A DNA stretch of 64,000 nucleotides from Heliopora coerulea. Its lineage: Eukaryota > Cnidaria > Anthozoa > Scleralcyonacea > Helioporidae. The stretch covers positions 1,383,001 to 1,447,000 of the forward strand of contig JASJOG010000052.1 of assembly GCA_030142905.1 (NCBI GenBank). The letters run 5' to 3'. This document shows positions 18,026-29,100 of the stretch, in pieces. The notes under the pieces are model-generated. The model was not told the DNA's origin. It was given only the letters and a program-made list of their open reading frames with translations, and made no database searches. Both the position numbers and the translations under genes were made by a program. Every line of letters starts with the position of its first letter. Position 1 is the first letter of the stretch.

Positions 18026-18085
18026 AATCAAATACTGTTCACTGAGGTTGTCGTTCTTCACAGAAAGCACGTTCTCACCTGAGAC

Positions 18086-20577
18086 ATGACAGCAAAAACG
18101 GATTCACTCAGTTGGAAGGCCCCTAGCTGGCAAACTGAGCAATTGTATAACAACCATGTTCTCATAGGGAACTGGAATGAGGAGCAAAGGAAGGTAGAAA
18201 GCACAATCTCTTCGACACTAACCAACTGATCCAATGTACCACTTGCTGTGTACTCCACACTTGAGGTGTTCATTCGCTGTATTTAGTGTATGGTGAAGTT
18301 TTCACTCTTAGATGTGTTGTCTGTTTAAGTTAAAGCTATTTGTCTAAAGAAGAAAAAATTGAAAGAAGTTTGTTGTCGTAGACTGTTGGTGTCTGTTGCC
18401 CCAAGGAAGATATTGGCATGTAATCGAATATACGGGATGAAGAACCGTACGATAGCGGTCTGACTTTTATATGTATACGACTGGTGAAAAGTCGACAATG
18501 AACTTTTCAGCATCTTAAACTGAAGCCTTTCGTTAAAGCTTCAGGTATACTTTTACTTGGATAGCCAGTTTGGTAATTCCACGAGGGATAGTTTCTCCAG
18601 ATCGCGTTGCTCCCTAAATCGTCTCACGCTTCTTAGTGGATGATTATTTTGACTTTGATGGAGTCCAAGGGCTTTTGTCATTTGATCAACACCACAGACA
18701 TTGGGTAGCTTGATGTGATTGTGACACTACGAGTTGTAAAGATCAGCATGCACTATGATTCATCCCCTCATGCATAAAGATTTTTCATTCATATGTTGCC
18801 ATTAATTTACAGTTTGAACGTGGAAGAAGTTATTTCAACAGCACCCACAGAACAGACTTCAAAAACTATGGATATTTCAAACCAGAGACATCAATTCGGA
18901 GACGATGTGTCATCGCAAATGATGTGAGTTAAACTAGTTATTTGAGTGTCTTCGTCTATGAAGTATTATAGAATAATGCCCAGGCAGTTTTTAGAAAACA
19001 AAATATGAAGCTATGTACTACCAAAACTATGTACAGAAGAAACGTTTCATATTTCACTCCAAGTGCCTTCACTCAAAACATTAGGTTCTTGTCTATGTTG
19101 TTTTGACTTTATGTAACCTTTATATATAATTTAAAATAAAGTATCTTATATTTCATACTGGATAACCTTATAAACCGGCCAGGGCTTTTTGAGAGCTGTA
19201 ATGGGCCTAGGAGAAGGTAGGGCTGTGGGCAGCCTTGATTTTTCTGCCATCAGAGGAGGTGGGAGTTTGTGGACAAATTCGTACATGAATTCATATTGTC
19301 TAAATGGTATTCATTGACTGTTCTAAATTATTTCAAAGTCTAAGACTAATTTATCCTGTATCCTGGCTACCTCCTCCCTCCTGGCACTCCTGAAGCCAGC
19401 TTTGTTGTCCTCCCTAAAGGTCCAGGAAAGGCCACTTCCCATAGGTCCAGTGTTACTGGTACTACAGAAGAAAATGCAGTACCCAGTTAGAAAACCTGCG
19501 ATGCTTGGTAGAGTCATACTGGACAACACTCTTCTCACTTGTGGCCAAGGCAACTTTAACTAGATAATTGTATACAACTGGAATCAAACCCCAGTTACAG
19601 AGGTGCACTAGCACTGTGCCACCACCACCACATGTACAATTACAGTAATTAATTTTTATCACAATTCTTATGGTAGATAAGACAAGACTCCAAGCAGTAA
19701 CAGTGTTTACCATAGTTGAAGTGACTACCCTGTTCTAATAAACTTTTATTGTCTGTCTCTCTGTAACTGTCTAATGGTAACGTAACTTTTTTTCATAGGG
19801 TGTGGGCAAATGCTTTATTTTTGCCCATCATGGCAATGCCTATGCCAACAACACTATCTCATGGTATGACCAGCAATTCAACAACAGGGAAAATAATGAA
19901 TCAAGTCTTCCAAAACTTCGGACATGGGATGCAAAAACACTTGCATATTGTCCAGAAAAATCTGATTACCCACTTCAAGGTACTGAAAATTTCAACTTTC
20001 ATTCATGTTTTATGATTTATTCTCACATATATTTGTGTAATTTACTGATTACTTGACTGTTGCTCTCAAATTTTAAATGGTTTGCATTTGATTTTTTGGC
20101 ACAGTTTCATTCCCTGAATTTCTTACATATGAGAAAATATTGTAGTCCTAACAACTGTTACTTTTTCAACACCATTTGTCTTTAAGATACCTGGACATTA
20201 ATAAACTTGAATATTATGAAGAAATATCATTGATGCTGTCTTCTAAATATCAACTGTGACATTTTATTAAATTCTCTATTTTTAACAAAAAGTATCCTCA
20301 TTTATTCTCAGGTCCCCCAACTAACTTTGGTCTTTATCAACAACTTCAAGAAAAGTGGAAAAAGCAGAAAGAGTTGGAAAATGTTGGTGATTATGTGACA
20401 ACGTACACTTCCTCTTTCATCCGTAGGCCACGCAATGGAAGTCAAGCTAGAAGTCTCAAATCAACACCTCAGCGACTGTCAAGTAAACTTCACCCACACC
20501 AAGTAAACAGAGATTTACATCTAAGAGAGTTTCAAAAAAATACAACCCCAGAAGGACAGCCAGTTTTAACGATGTAA
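18086..20577 (+). CDS. CFAP107: Cilia- and flagella-associated protein 107 (4 exons)
   Basis: This is a microtubule inner protein that lies inside the axonemal doublet of motile cilia. Exons: 18086-18193, 18813-18923, 19799-19979 and 20312-20577; GT-AG introns and agreeing phases give 221 residues (human C1orf158 about 194). Recognisable blocks are NHVLIGNWNEEQRKFERGR, TDFKNYGYFKPE, HHGNAYANNTISWYDQQFN, LRTWDAKTLAYCPEKSDYPL and PPTNFGLYQQLQEKW, then YTSSFIRRP. The block WxPEKSDxPLxxPPTNxGLYxQL is the family hallmark as I recall it. The tail is basic and longer than human. The gene starts in a compact divergent promoter with X-box-like sites, which fits a ciliary role. Confidence 0.92.
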
Positions 20578-20623
20578 AATGTAATAAAAGTTAGCATCAA
20601 GTGTCAAATTTGAAAAGTTTTAT

Positions 20624-20633
20624 AATAAATAAA
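20624..20633 (+). promoter_or_regulatory. CFAP107 polyadenylation signals
   Basis: Overlapping AATAAATAAA starts 47 bases after the stop codon. A further AATAAA lies only 6 bases after the stop (20583-20588) and is probably too close to be the main one. Confidence 0.7.
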
Positions 20634-21643
20634 GGAATTTTAAGAACATTTTTCACTACTCTAACATTTTTCCTTCTAAAACTAAAAAGGAATGTTATAT
20701 TGCCAAGACGGTTTCTGCTATTAAAGTAATATGAGCACAGGTTACCAAGCTTACCCACCAACCCCTGAAACTACTTCTTTGTAATTATTTTACTCTGGTT
20801 TAGGCCATACAATTTCAGTTATCAAAAGGAGATAACAAGACTGGTTTGGGGCTTAAAGTCATCAATGCATGTCTCAATTATGACCCATTAATGGGGCCCA
20901 TACCAGGAATTTGTAATTAACTCCAGCTATTGTGAGCAATTTAACTTGTCAACAGGAGATATCTGGGTTGACCTTGGTTTCATAAGGTAAGCTACTGAGA
21001 AAAGAGGCTTTTCTTTAAAACAACAACTGGTTGATGACAAGCTGTTTCTTGTTTAAAATTTAAAATTAGTATAAATGTGGTACCCCGCGTGGTGAATATG
21101 TAATTCACTCAAACTGAGGACATTGGAAAAGTTTGTATGGCTCTTGACATTTGTGTTATATGAAAGTACATGGTATTAATAAGTTATTTACATGACTTAT
21201 TATGGTTTATTTGACTGTGTTTTTTTGTTTTGTTTTTTTAATTGAAGTTGTTCACCTTTTACTCAATTTTAATGCTAATCAAAACTCAAGGGAAACCTAC
21301 AAAAACACTTTGTATTCCCACAATGAAAAGAAAATTGAATCAAACTGTATGACTGACAAAAATTAATAATAATCTAGCATTTTCAGAACTCACGCATTTC
21401 TCTGGTTACTTGGTGTTTACAGGAGGTCCTTTTTTTTAAGTTATTTTTGGAAAAAGTTTTTTTAAAAAAAATTTTAATAGTGAAGAACTTTGACCAGAGC
21501 TAAAAATGGGCTGAAACTTCAGAAATTACAGAGTTTACCTTATAAAAGTTATACTGTTGAGCTTCAGATACTTTCAAAATTATTTGTCATATTTCTATCC
21601 ACAGTATAATAATTGCTTCAGTTGATAACCACCAAATGTCTGC
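20634..21643. other. Spacer between CFAP107 and the NUDT8-like gene
   Basis: No gene, RNA or clear repeat was recognised. It is AT-rich with homopolymer runs near 21210-21470. Confidence 0.5.
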
Positions 21644-24181
21644 CTAATTTTTTTGTTTTCTCCTCCATTTTAACAAATACTCATTTGGCAGCAGGTTTTC
21701 AAGAACAATGTCCAAGACAATGGCAGTCAGTCCCCAAATTTTATGTGGTTCCTTGATGAATAATGGCATCATAAAACCACTTCTAAACTTGGTGTAAGCT
21801 TGGTTAGCAGGATCACACAGGTCTTGGATTGAAACTGTGAAAACAGATGAAACCTTGTCGTATTGACAAGAGAAATGCAAAAGATGATTACTTTATTATA
21901 TGCTGGTAGATGAAAAACTCAGTGTTCAGTTAGTAAAGTCTTGTAACTGAAATCTGATACATTCAGAGAGTACTTGGGAAAATTTTAATTACTTTGGTAA
22001 AAATTCTGGGAGAATGATTGTGGAGGACCACTAAACAATCTTATGTTTCACTATTTGAAGTGGTATAAAAAATTTATCAGAGTACAAACCTCATTTGAGT
22101 CAATTACTAGACTGGATATTTCTAGATTGTGAACAAAACCAATCACAGGAACTACATTTAGGGAGGGATCCTGCAATAAAAAGATACATGGTGTTGCCTT
22201 ATGAGTAGAGCAAGAGGGAGGGAGGGAGGCAAAGAGAGTGAGAGAGAAAATAATGAGAGAGAGAGATTATATGTATGTATAATGGAGACACAAAGTGAGA
22301 AGAAAAGAGCAAGGTAGATGGAGAGCAAATAGGGAAGGGGAGAATATAGGGTAGGAAGGGACAGAAACACAGTAAGAGAAAGAAACACCAACAAAGAAAA
22401 CTATGTTGACATAAAGCTGTTGAAATTACAATTCAGATGCTACAGTAATTTTCAATAAATCAGGACAGTGACATAAATGCTTACTCGGGTAGACATTGAT
22501 CTCAAGCTAGTCCATATCTCAATGTTAGATCTGGGTAATCCAATCTCTTCATTGGTTTCACGTAATGCTGTGTCAACAATGTCCTTATCACCAGCATCCA
22601 TCTTGCCCCCAGGGAAACTAAAATGAAAGTCTCACATTTTCATCAGTGAAAAATTATTGATGCTAAAAGGCCAACAAAAGCTTGGGTCACCTGAACCCTT
22701 GAGTAACATCCTATTCATGTGACTGTTTGAGTATCCCTCCTCCTCCATGGTCTTATCCAGTTGAAACAAGAATTTAAGGAACAACACAAGATGAGGTAAC
22801 CAATACTGTAAAAGTTCCTTCACTGAGCAAAGTGAGAGTGCAATAATGGCACTTAGAGGAATCTCATAGAATTAACAGTACATTAAAAGTTAGGGTGACC
22901 AACATGTGAGAAGTGTATGGTATTATATGCAGTCAGTAACATAATTAGCAGGACTTGCATCCCCCAAAACTACCTACCTTCTCACCTCCAATTACTCAAG
23001 GTCTAGTACAATTCTTATGCTGAGACTGATAAGTGAATGACAGATGCCCCATCCTGACAAGTGTCAGACAATGTTCTCAACAGAAGTAAACTTGATCAAA
23101 ATCACTCTGGGTAAAAGTTTGTTGATTCTCTTAGAGACTCTAGCTGTAGGTGAGAGATGACCTGTCACGCTTTACAAGTTTGTCTTGCCACAATATAGTT
23201 CCAAATGAAAACAAAGAATTTTATTGAATTTCAAATATATTTGTATACAGAACTAACCTAACATCTCCTTTATTTCTAGTGAGTTTATGTGAGCGTTTTG
23301 TTAAAAGAACTGATGGTTTTTCCTCAACAATGCAGAAAGGAACTAAAACTCCAGCTAAGGATCCTTTTTTTGAGGCTAGCGACTTGGATGACACCTGCTC
23401 TATCTGTTTGATGAATGTAGTTTTTCTTTCCTCAAATAAAGTTTGAGGTGGTGAATTTGAATGAAGGGTTGAGTGAGCTCTATACAGCAAGCCTGCAAAA
23501 TAGGAGACAAAAAAAAGACTATAAATAAATAATAAAGGGATGAATAAATGAATGAATAAATTAATTTAAAAATAAATGAATAAACAAATAAATGAACAAA
23601 TGAAAAAACAGGGAAAGGGAGGTTGGAGGAAGTTGAGATGGAAAAAGGATGATGGAAGAAGATGAAAGAGATTGAGGGAATGGGAAGGAATGAAAGATGA
23701 AGGGTGAAGAGAAAGGAAGGCAGAAAAGGATTTATGATTAATAAATAATGGAAGATAGGAAAAGTGAAGTGAAGGGAGAGATGAAAGAAGGAGAAAGGAA
23801 AGGGAAGTAAGGGAGGTGAGGGTAGAAAGGGCTGGGAAATAAATAAATTAATAAATAGAGAAATTAATAAATAAATAAATAAATAAATGAATGAAAGGAT
23901 GAACAGCTTGATTGATGAAATAATGAACCAACTTAGAACAGCTTACAAATCACCAGAACGAAAATATAAAAAATAGAATGAATTAGTGAGTGAAGAAACA
24001 GAAAAAATAAACGAACAGTGAGAAAAAAAATAAAGAGAAATGCGCATGTTTTGATAACAAACTACATTATAAAGAAAATTTTAAATTGAAAGAGAAACTC
24101 ACCTTCATAATTTATGGATCCGTAACCTGTACCTCTTAAGGTCTGGGCAGCTTTTGAAACAAGCTGCGGTCTTAGTTTCAT
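21644..24181 (-). CDS. NUDT8: Nudix hydrolase, NUDT8-like CoA diphosphatase (5 exons)
   Basis: The family cleaves coenzyme A and acyl-CoAs to phosphopantetheine and 3',5'-ADP; NUDT8 acts in mitochondria. Exons in coding order: 24181-24103, 23492-23258, 22617-22485, 22170-22090 and 21853-21644, giving 245 residues (human about 236). The N-terminus (MKLRPQLVSKAAQTLRGTGY) is basic and lacks acids, as in a mitochondrial presequence. Then come the family blocks SLAGVLVPFC, VLLTKRSHKL, KGDVSFPGGKMDAGDKD and TALRETNEEIGL. The last two form the Nudix box, with the metal-binding REx2EE glutamates and the CoAse-type FPGGKxD. The end has MMPLFIKEPHKIWGLTA, the usual C-terminal NUDT7/8 motif. The choice of NUDT8 over NUDT7 rests on length, presequence and the HKIWGLTA block; no PTS1 tripeptide is present. 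Confidence 0.9.
22200..22390. repeat. Purine-rich (GA/GGGA) simple sequence
   Basis: The plus strand is almost all purine (GGGAGGGAGG, GAGAGAGAGA, GGAAGGGG). It lies just downstream of the exon at 22485 in a NUDT8 intron. The minus-strand reading frame across it is a low-complexity artefact. Confidence 0.8.
23515..24010. repeat. (AAATAA/TGAA)n and GGAAA-rich simple repeats
   Basis: Tetranucleotide AAAT/GAAT runs at 23520-23600 and 23835-23895 flank a purine-rich AGGAAG tract. All lie in the first NUDT8 intron. Confidence 0.8.
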
Positions 24182-25210
24182 GAAACCGTGGGTGTGAACC
24201 TTTTGTATAGTCAGTATTACTGACCATTTGCCACGATATTATACGTGCGGAACAGATGAGCAGCTACTCGAGGTGATGGACTGAGGTGACACCATGATGC
24301 CACAGAATACGGACTTTACTGCTCAGCGGTAGCGAAGGATGATATGGGGTACTTTATGTACCCCTACACGAATAGTATCATTTTAGTTTTCATGTAAGGG
24401 AGGGGGTGAAGAGTGGTGGATATTTACCGAGCCGCGAAATACATACTATGAATACTTTGTCAAATTTCGTTGTTTTTTGCTATCGTCTGGCACGGTGCCT
24501 TCATTCATTGAAAACAATTTTCTTCTACCATAATTGAAACAAAACGGGACGCCATCTTGTTTTGCTCGGAGGTGAGTGGCGCAGGATAGTCCGAGATCGA
24601 GGAACCAATCAGATTGCACAAAAAACAGTATTCACCTGAGAGTGATATGCTACAGGATATAACTGTATAGGGCTACATGAAGTCCCACCACCGATGACAT
24701 CTAGTGCCACCCGTTAAGACATTGCGTCAATCGGCGCGAGGTGGGAACGCGTAATCCTCCACATCGTAGACAGAGGTTGTGATTTGTAAAAAGAAACGAG
24801 CCTTTTAAATGTTGTAAGGAATGATTTGCGTCCGCAGGAGTATTAATGAAGGGGAATGACAATCGAACTGGAAGAAAGTTGCTTTTGCTTAAATTAAAAC
24901 ACATATACTTAAATTTCTTAACATAGCGACTGCATATCACGCAGAAATTTTTAATATATATGAAAACATTTTTCAGCGTAAACTAAAAACAGCAAGTTAC
25001 AACTAAGCAGACATTGGCTGGTCAGCCGGTTGTACTTTTTTACCCAAAATAGACGGACGAATTTTTACCAGCAATATTTGTGACGTGATGTGAAGTCAAA
25101 TAAACGAGAGTTCAGGACTATTTTTTTTTTTTTTTTTTTTTTTTTTGAAAGATATCCAACAACTAATTGTTCAGAAAAGTACGCAGTTCTTTTCCTAAAA
25201 CATTTGATGC

Positions 25211-25298
25211 CCTCTTCTCCGCAGAGGCTTCCAGAAAAGGAGAATTCAGAGGTTTTCATCGTCATTCTTCTATTTTGGAAGCCTCTGCGGAAGAGAGA
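25211..25298. repeat. Hairpin with CCGCAGAGGCTTCCA arms
   Basis: CCGCAGAGGCTTCCA (25219) is mirrored by TGGAAGCCTCTGCGG (ending 25290), with flanking partial pairing of CTCTTC and GAAGAG. Confidence 0.75.
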
Positions 25299-25501
25299 GC
25301 ATTTGATCTAAAAAAAAGATGAATAGCTGAAGGATAAACGCGAAGCAGTTCGATAAACGAAAAAGTGGCAAAACTGACCTAGTGGCAAAAGATAGCAACT
25401 GGCATATTTAACAATTACTCCAGCGTGCAGTAAGTGTTGTATCTTACTGAAATACAGCACGACAAGTTTTAAAATTAGGACATTCTTCAGCTGTCATTAC
25501 A

Positions 25502-25680
25502 GCTAGTTCAAGTTTGCAAAACATCGTCGTTAAATGTACAGCTGCCATCTATTTCAGTACCGACAATTCATAGAAACATCTTAATTATTCTTTAGCAGTT
25601 AAAAGAACTAGTTTAAGTTTGCAAAGCATTGTTGTTAAACTTACAGCCGCCATTTTTTTCGATACCATCAATCATAAACG
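25502..25680 (+). repeat. Two-copy direct repeat, period about 104
   Basis: TAGTTCAAGTTTGCAAAACA near 25504 and TAGTTTAAGTTTGCAAAGCA near 25609 begin about 73-base units that both run through ACAGC(T/C)GCCAT and end in ATCATA or TTCATA. Confidence 0.7.
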
Positions 25681-26157
25681 GACGACTTGAAAACCGTTGA
25701 AAACAACCGCATTGGAAACTAAGATATGAACCAAAAGTTATATAATAAATTCTCCATTAACCTTGTCATTTCGGCCAGCAAGAGAAATGTATTTGCCCTC
25801 ATATTGTTCGAACAGAACTGGTTTCTTCGTTGCTTTCTCTGCACGAAAAGCTGAGGGAGAATTCTTTTCATATTGGCCATCGTACTCAGTTAATAAGTAA
25901 ACAATGTACTGTAAGAAAACTCGTGTTTTCTTTTTTGCAAGTTAAGCCTCAGTTGAAGTTAGGATATCATGCTGTGTCGTAAATATCCCGTCAATCTGTT
26001 ATCTCTTCATAAATATACTCTGATAAAATCTGTTATGTACACGACGACTTGGTTATGGAAACCACTGTTCCCGGTTTGACAACAACATCATCAAAAACTG
26101 CGCACGTCCGTCGGGTATGGCGGCGAAAGCTATCTACTTCCGGTTTTCATCGTGACG

Positions 26158-29100
26158 TTATCGACATCTGCTAATTTCCACTTCCTTCTTGCACTTTTGA
26201 CAGCGAACTTTGCAACACCAGTAGAACTTGCAATGACAGTTTTCTTCAATGACTATCTTTTTCGTGGTGTAGCCTCTACCACAGCACAAGAGCTCGCATC
26301 CGTCAATAGCGCGGGAAGATTTCTTGCAAATCCTACCCGACGTCCCGAGAGAGCCACTCGCTTTGTTCGGCGAGCAGAAGTCTGGAGACGAATCAAGGTA
26401 GACCAAGTCCGAGGCAGTGGGCGGTTTAAAACGCGCATATTTGGGCACCAAGATCCTTCTTGCTCCTCTGATGGTCTCTTTCACCAAACTTGCTCCGTTG
26501 AACTTTTCTTTCAATTTGCTGCCAACCGTTCGGATAGGAGGTAAACGACGCCAGCAAGTCTTCATAGAGCACGAGCCACACACGCCGTGGCATTTGCACA
26601 TGCGTTCCATGTTTTTGACGAGAATCTATGAAATAAAAGGACATTGCTTTCTTAGAATTTATTTGGCTGGTAAGGTGAGGTGAGTTGTGATAGGTGAACT
26701 GAATTGAATGAAGTGAGGAGACGTAAGATGAAGTGAGGTATGTCAACCTAAGGTGAAGAGAGATGAGAGGGGTGGTACGGTGACGTGAAAGTCATGTGGT
26801 TTGAGATGGAGTAAGGGGAGATAAAGTGAGCTGAGATGTCAGATGGTGTGACATGACATGATATGGTGGTATGAGGTGAATTAAGGTGAAGTGAGATGGG
26901 TGAGGTGAGGTGAGGAGAGATGAGGTAAAGTGAGATGGGTGAGATGAGGTGGCTGAGGCGAGGTGAGCTGGGGTAAGGTGGGGTGAAGTAAAGTGAGGTG
27001 AGGTGTGTGAGGTGAGGTGTGTGAGGTGAGGTGTGTGAGGTGAGGTGTGTGAGGTGAGGTGTGTCAGGTGAGGTGTGTCAGGTGACATGAGGTAAGGTGT
27101 GTGAGGTGACATGAGGTAAGGTGAGAAGCTAAGTGGGATGACGTGACTTGACGTGACGTTAGACAAAGGTGAAGTGAGGCGAAATGAGTAGAGCTGAAAA
27201 ATCTGCTGGGCTGAGGAGACATTACGTGTCGCGAATGACATGAGATGAAACGGGGTGAAGTGAAGTGAGGAGTGGTAAGATAAGTTAAGGAAGAGTGATG
27301 TGAAACGAGAAATAACGTTGGAAGTGTGCTGAGGTGAGTTGAAGGGGAGGTAAAGTAAAGTAAAGCAGAGCAGAATAGAGTAGAGTAAAGTAAAGTGAAG
27401 TAAAGTAAAGTAAAGTAAAGTAAAGTAAAGTAGAGTAGAGTAGAGTAGAGTAGAGTAGAGTAGAGTAGAGTAGAGTAGAGTAGAGTAGAGTAGAGTAGAG
27501 AAGAGTAGAGTAGAGTAGAGTAAAGTAAAGTGAAGTAAAGTAGAGTAAAGTGAAGAAAGTAAAGTAAAGTAAAGTAAAAAAAGTAAAGTAAAGTAAAGTA
27601 AAGTGAAGTAAAGTAAAGTAAAGTAAAGTGAAGTAAAGTAAAGTAAAGTAAAGTAAAGTAAAGTAAAGTAAAGTAAAGTGAAGTGAAGTGAAATGAAGTA
27701 AATTAAAGCAAAGTAAAGCAAAGTAAAGTAAAGTGAAGTGAGATCATATAACGTGATGATGATGATAAAAACTTTCACCAAGTGTCAATGTATTTAGATA
27801 TATTAAAGGTAATTGGGGACACTATCTACAATAAAAATCGTTTACATGCTATTATCTAAATTTTCTTAAATATTGAAAAAACCCATCAGAATATGCTAAT
27901 TATTCTATTTACACAGGTGAGGGTAACCTGGTCACCCTGTTTAATTTATCATGACTTTGTCATTGCTGAAGGGTGGGCTTCTAATGTAACTGACTTCTTC
28001 ACTGATGATTAATTTTCATTCTTATTTATTACTGCTTCATCTCTTTACCTACCTTTCTTCCCACTTCGTTATTATGAAGATTCATCAAAATTCTTGATCT
28101 ACTGAAATGTTGCCTCTCTCGAATTCTAGCGTCGAGGAAACTCCTTGAGAAACTGGTACCAAAGTTGACGTCATCGCTGCACCCCGCCCAGCGCCAGCCT
28201 TCTTTCGTAGTCCCACGTAGCGAGTGGTCACACGAACAGCTACGAAGCTCTCCGGACGTGCACGATTTTGTGACGGAATAAGAAACACATGCTGAAGCTA
28301 TGGCATAAACAAATGCGGCCTCTCGTGTCCCTAGAAGAAGAAAAATTCTTATTTAGCCTTTTTTATTAATTCTTAGCCTTATCCCTTCTTAAACTCAGTA
28401 ACCTATGAAGAACGAGCGCCCTTCAGTGGCAGACACATCTCTAAGACAGTTTCCTAAATATTTGTTAGACGTTCATCAACTTCAAATTAACTTCAGAAAA
28501 ACGATTTCTGAGCCCCAGACCGGGATCGAACCCACAACCTTCTGATGACCGGTGAAAATTTCTTATATCAGTCGTATTCCACAGTTTCCTTTGGTAGACC
28601 TCTCTAAAACAGATAATTTTGGGGGGAGACACCTCTATTTGCAGCAGACACTCTGCCAACACAGTCTCATGTGTAAAGCAGACGCCACTTCAAGGTAATG
28701 GTTATCCTTCTAAAAAAAATCACTTCCCTAAAGGGCTGTTTACACGTGCGACTTAGTGCCCTGCGACAGAGATCGTGGAGTGTGTATTTAACTGACGAGA
28801 GCGTCGAGGAACAAACTGCAGCGAACCATAAGCGGAAATCTTGGTGCATAGACTGTCAAGAGTTTTCTTACGTACACCAGGATGACAGTTGCAACGTGCT
28901 AGAATGCACGTGTGAACGGCCCTTAAGGCAGACAGGTCTCCAATAAACGTACTAAGAAGCTGGCACTCATGCAATGCACGCTGGGCACGATTAAAGACAG
29001 AACTTCCTTCTTTCTGAAGTGTTGTTCCTCACAGAGTTAACGCGATGCGCGATATTAATCCCTCATAGGGCGAGGCCTCTTTGCAGGTGAGCAATTTTCT

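Larger units (their letters stand above)
17902..18085. promoter_or_regulatory. Divergent promoter shared by ELP5 and CFAP107
   Basis: Only 184 bases separate the two start codons, which point away from each other. The stretch is locally GC-richer (CTCCCGCTCACGCGCGC) than its surroundings and has no TATA box in an obvious place, as in many animal housekeeping bidirectional promoters. It contains two X-box-like sites. Confidence 0.75.
24182..26157. other. Spacer between the NUDT8-like gene and Wnt: no gene seen
   Basis: It contains the NUDT8 upstream region (GCCATCTTG at 24552), a 26-base T run (25121-25146), a hairpin and a short tandem duplication listed separately. No convincing reading frame is present. 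Confidence 0.5.

Noticed and set aside
26792..27781. A 329-codon minus-strand open frame of Leu/Tyr/Thr/Phe repeats
   Set aside because: It is translation of a 5-base tandem repeat, which gives a 5-residue period with no stop by chance; the strand is Wnt intron.
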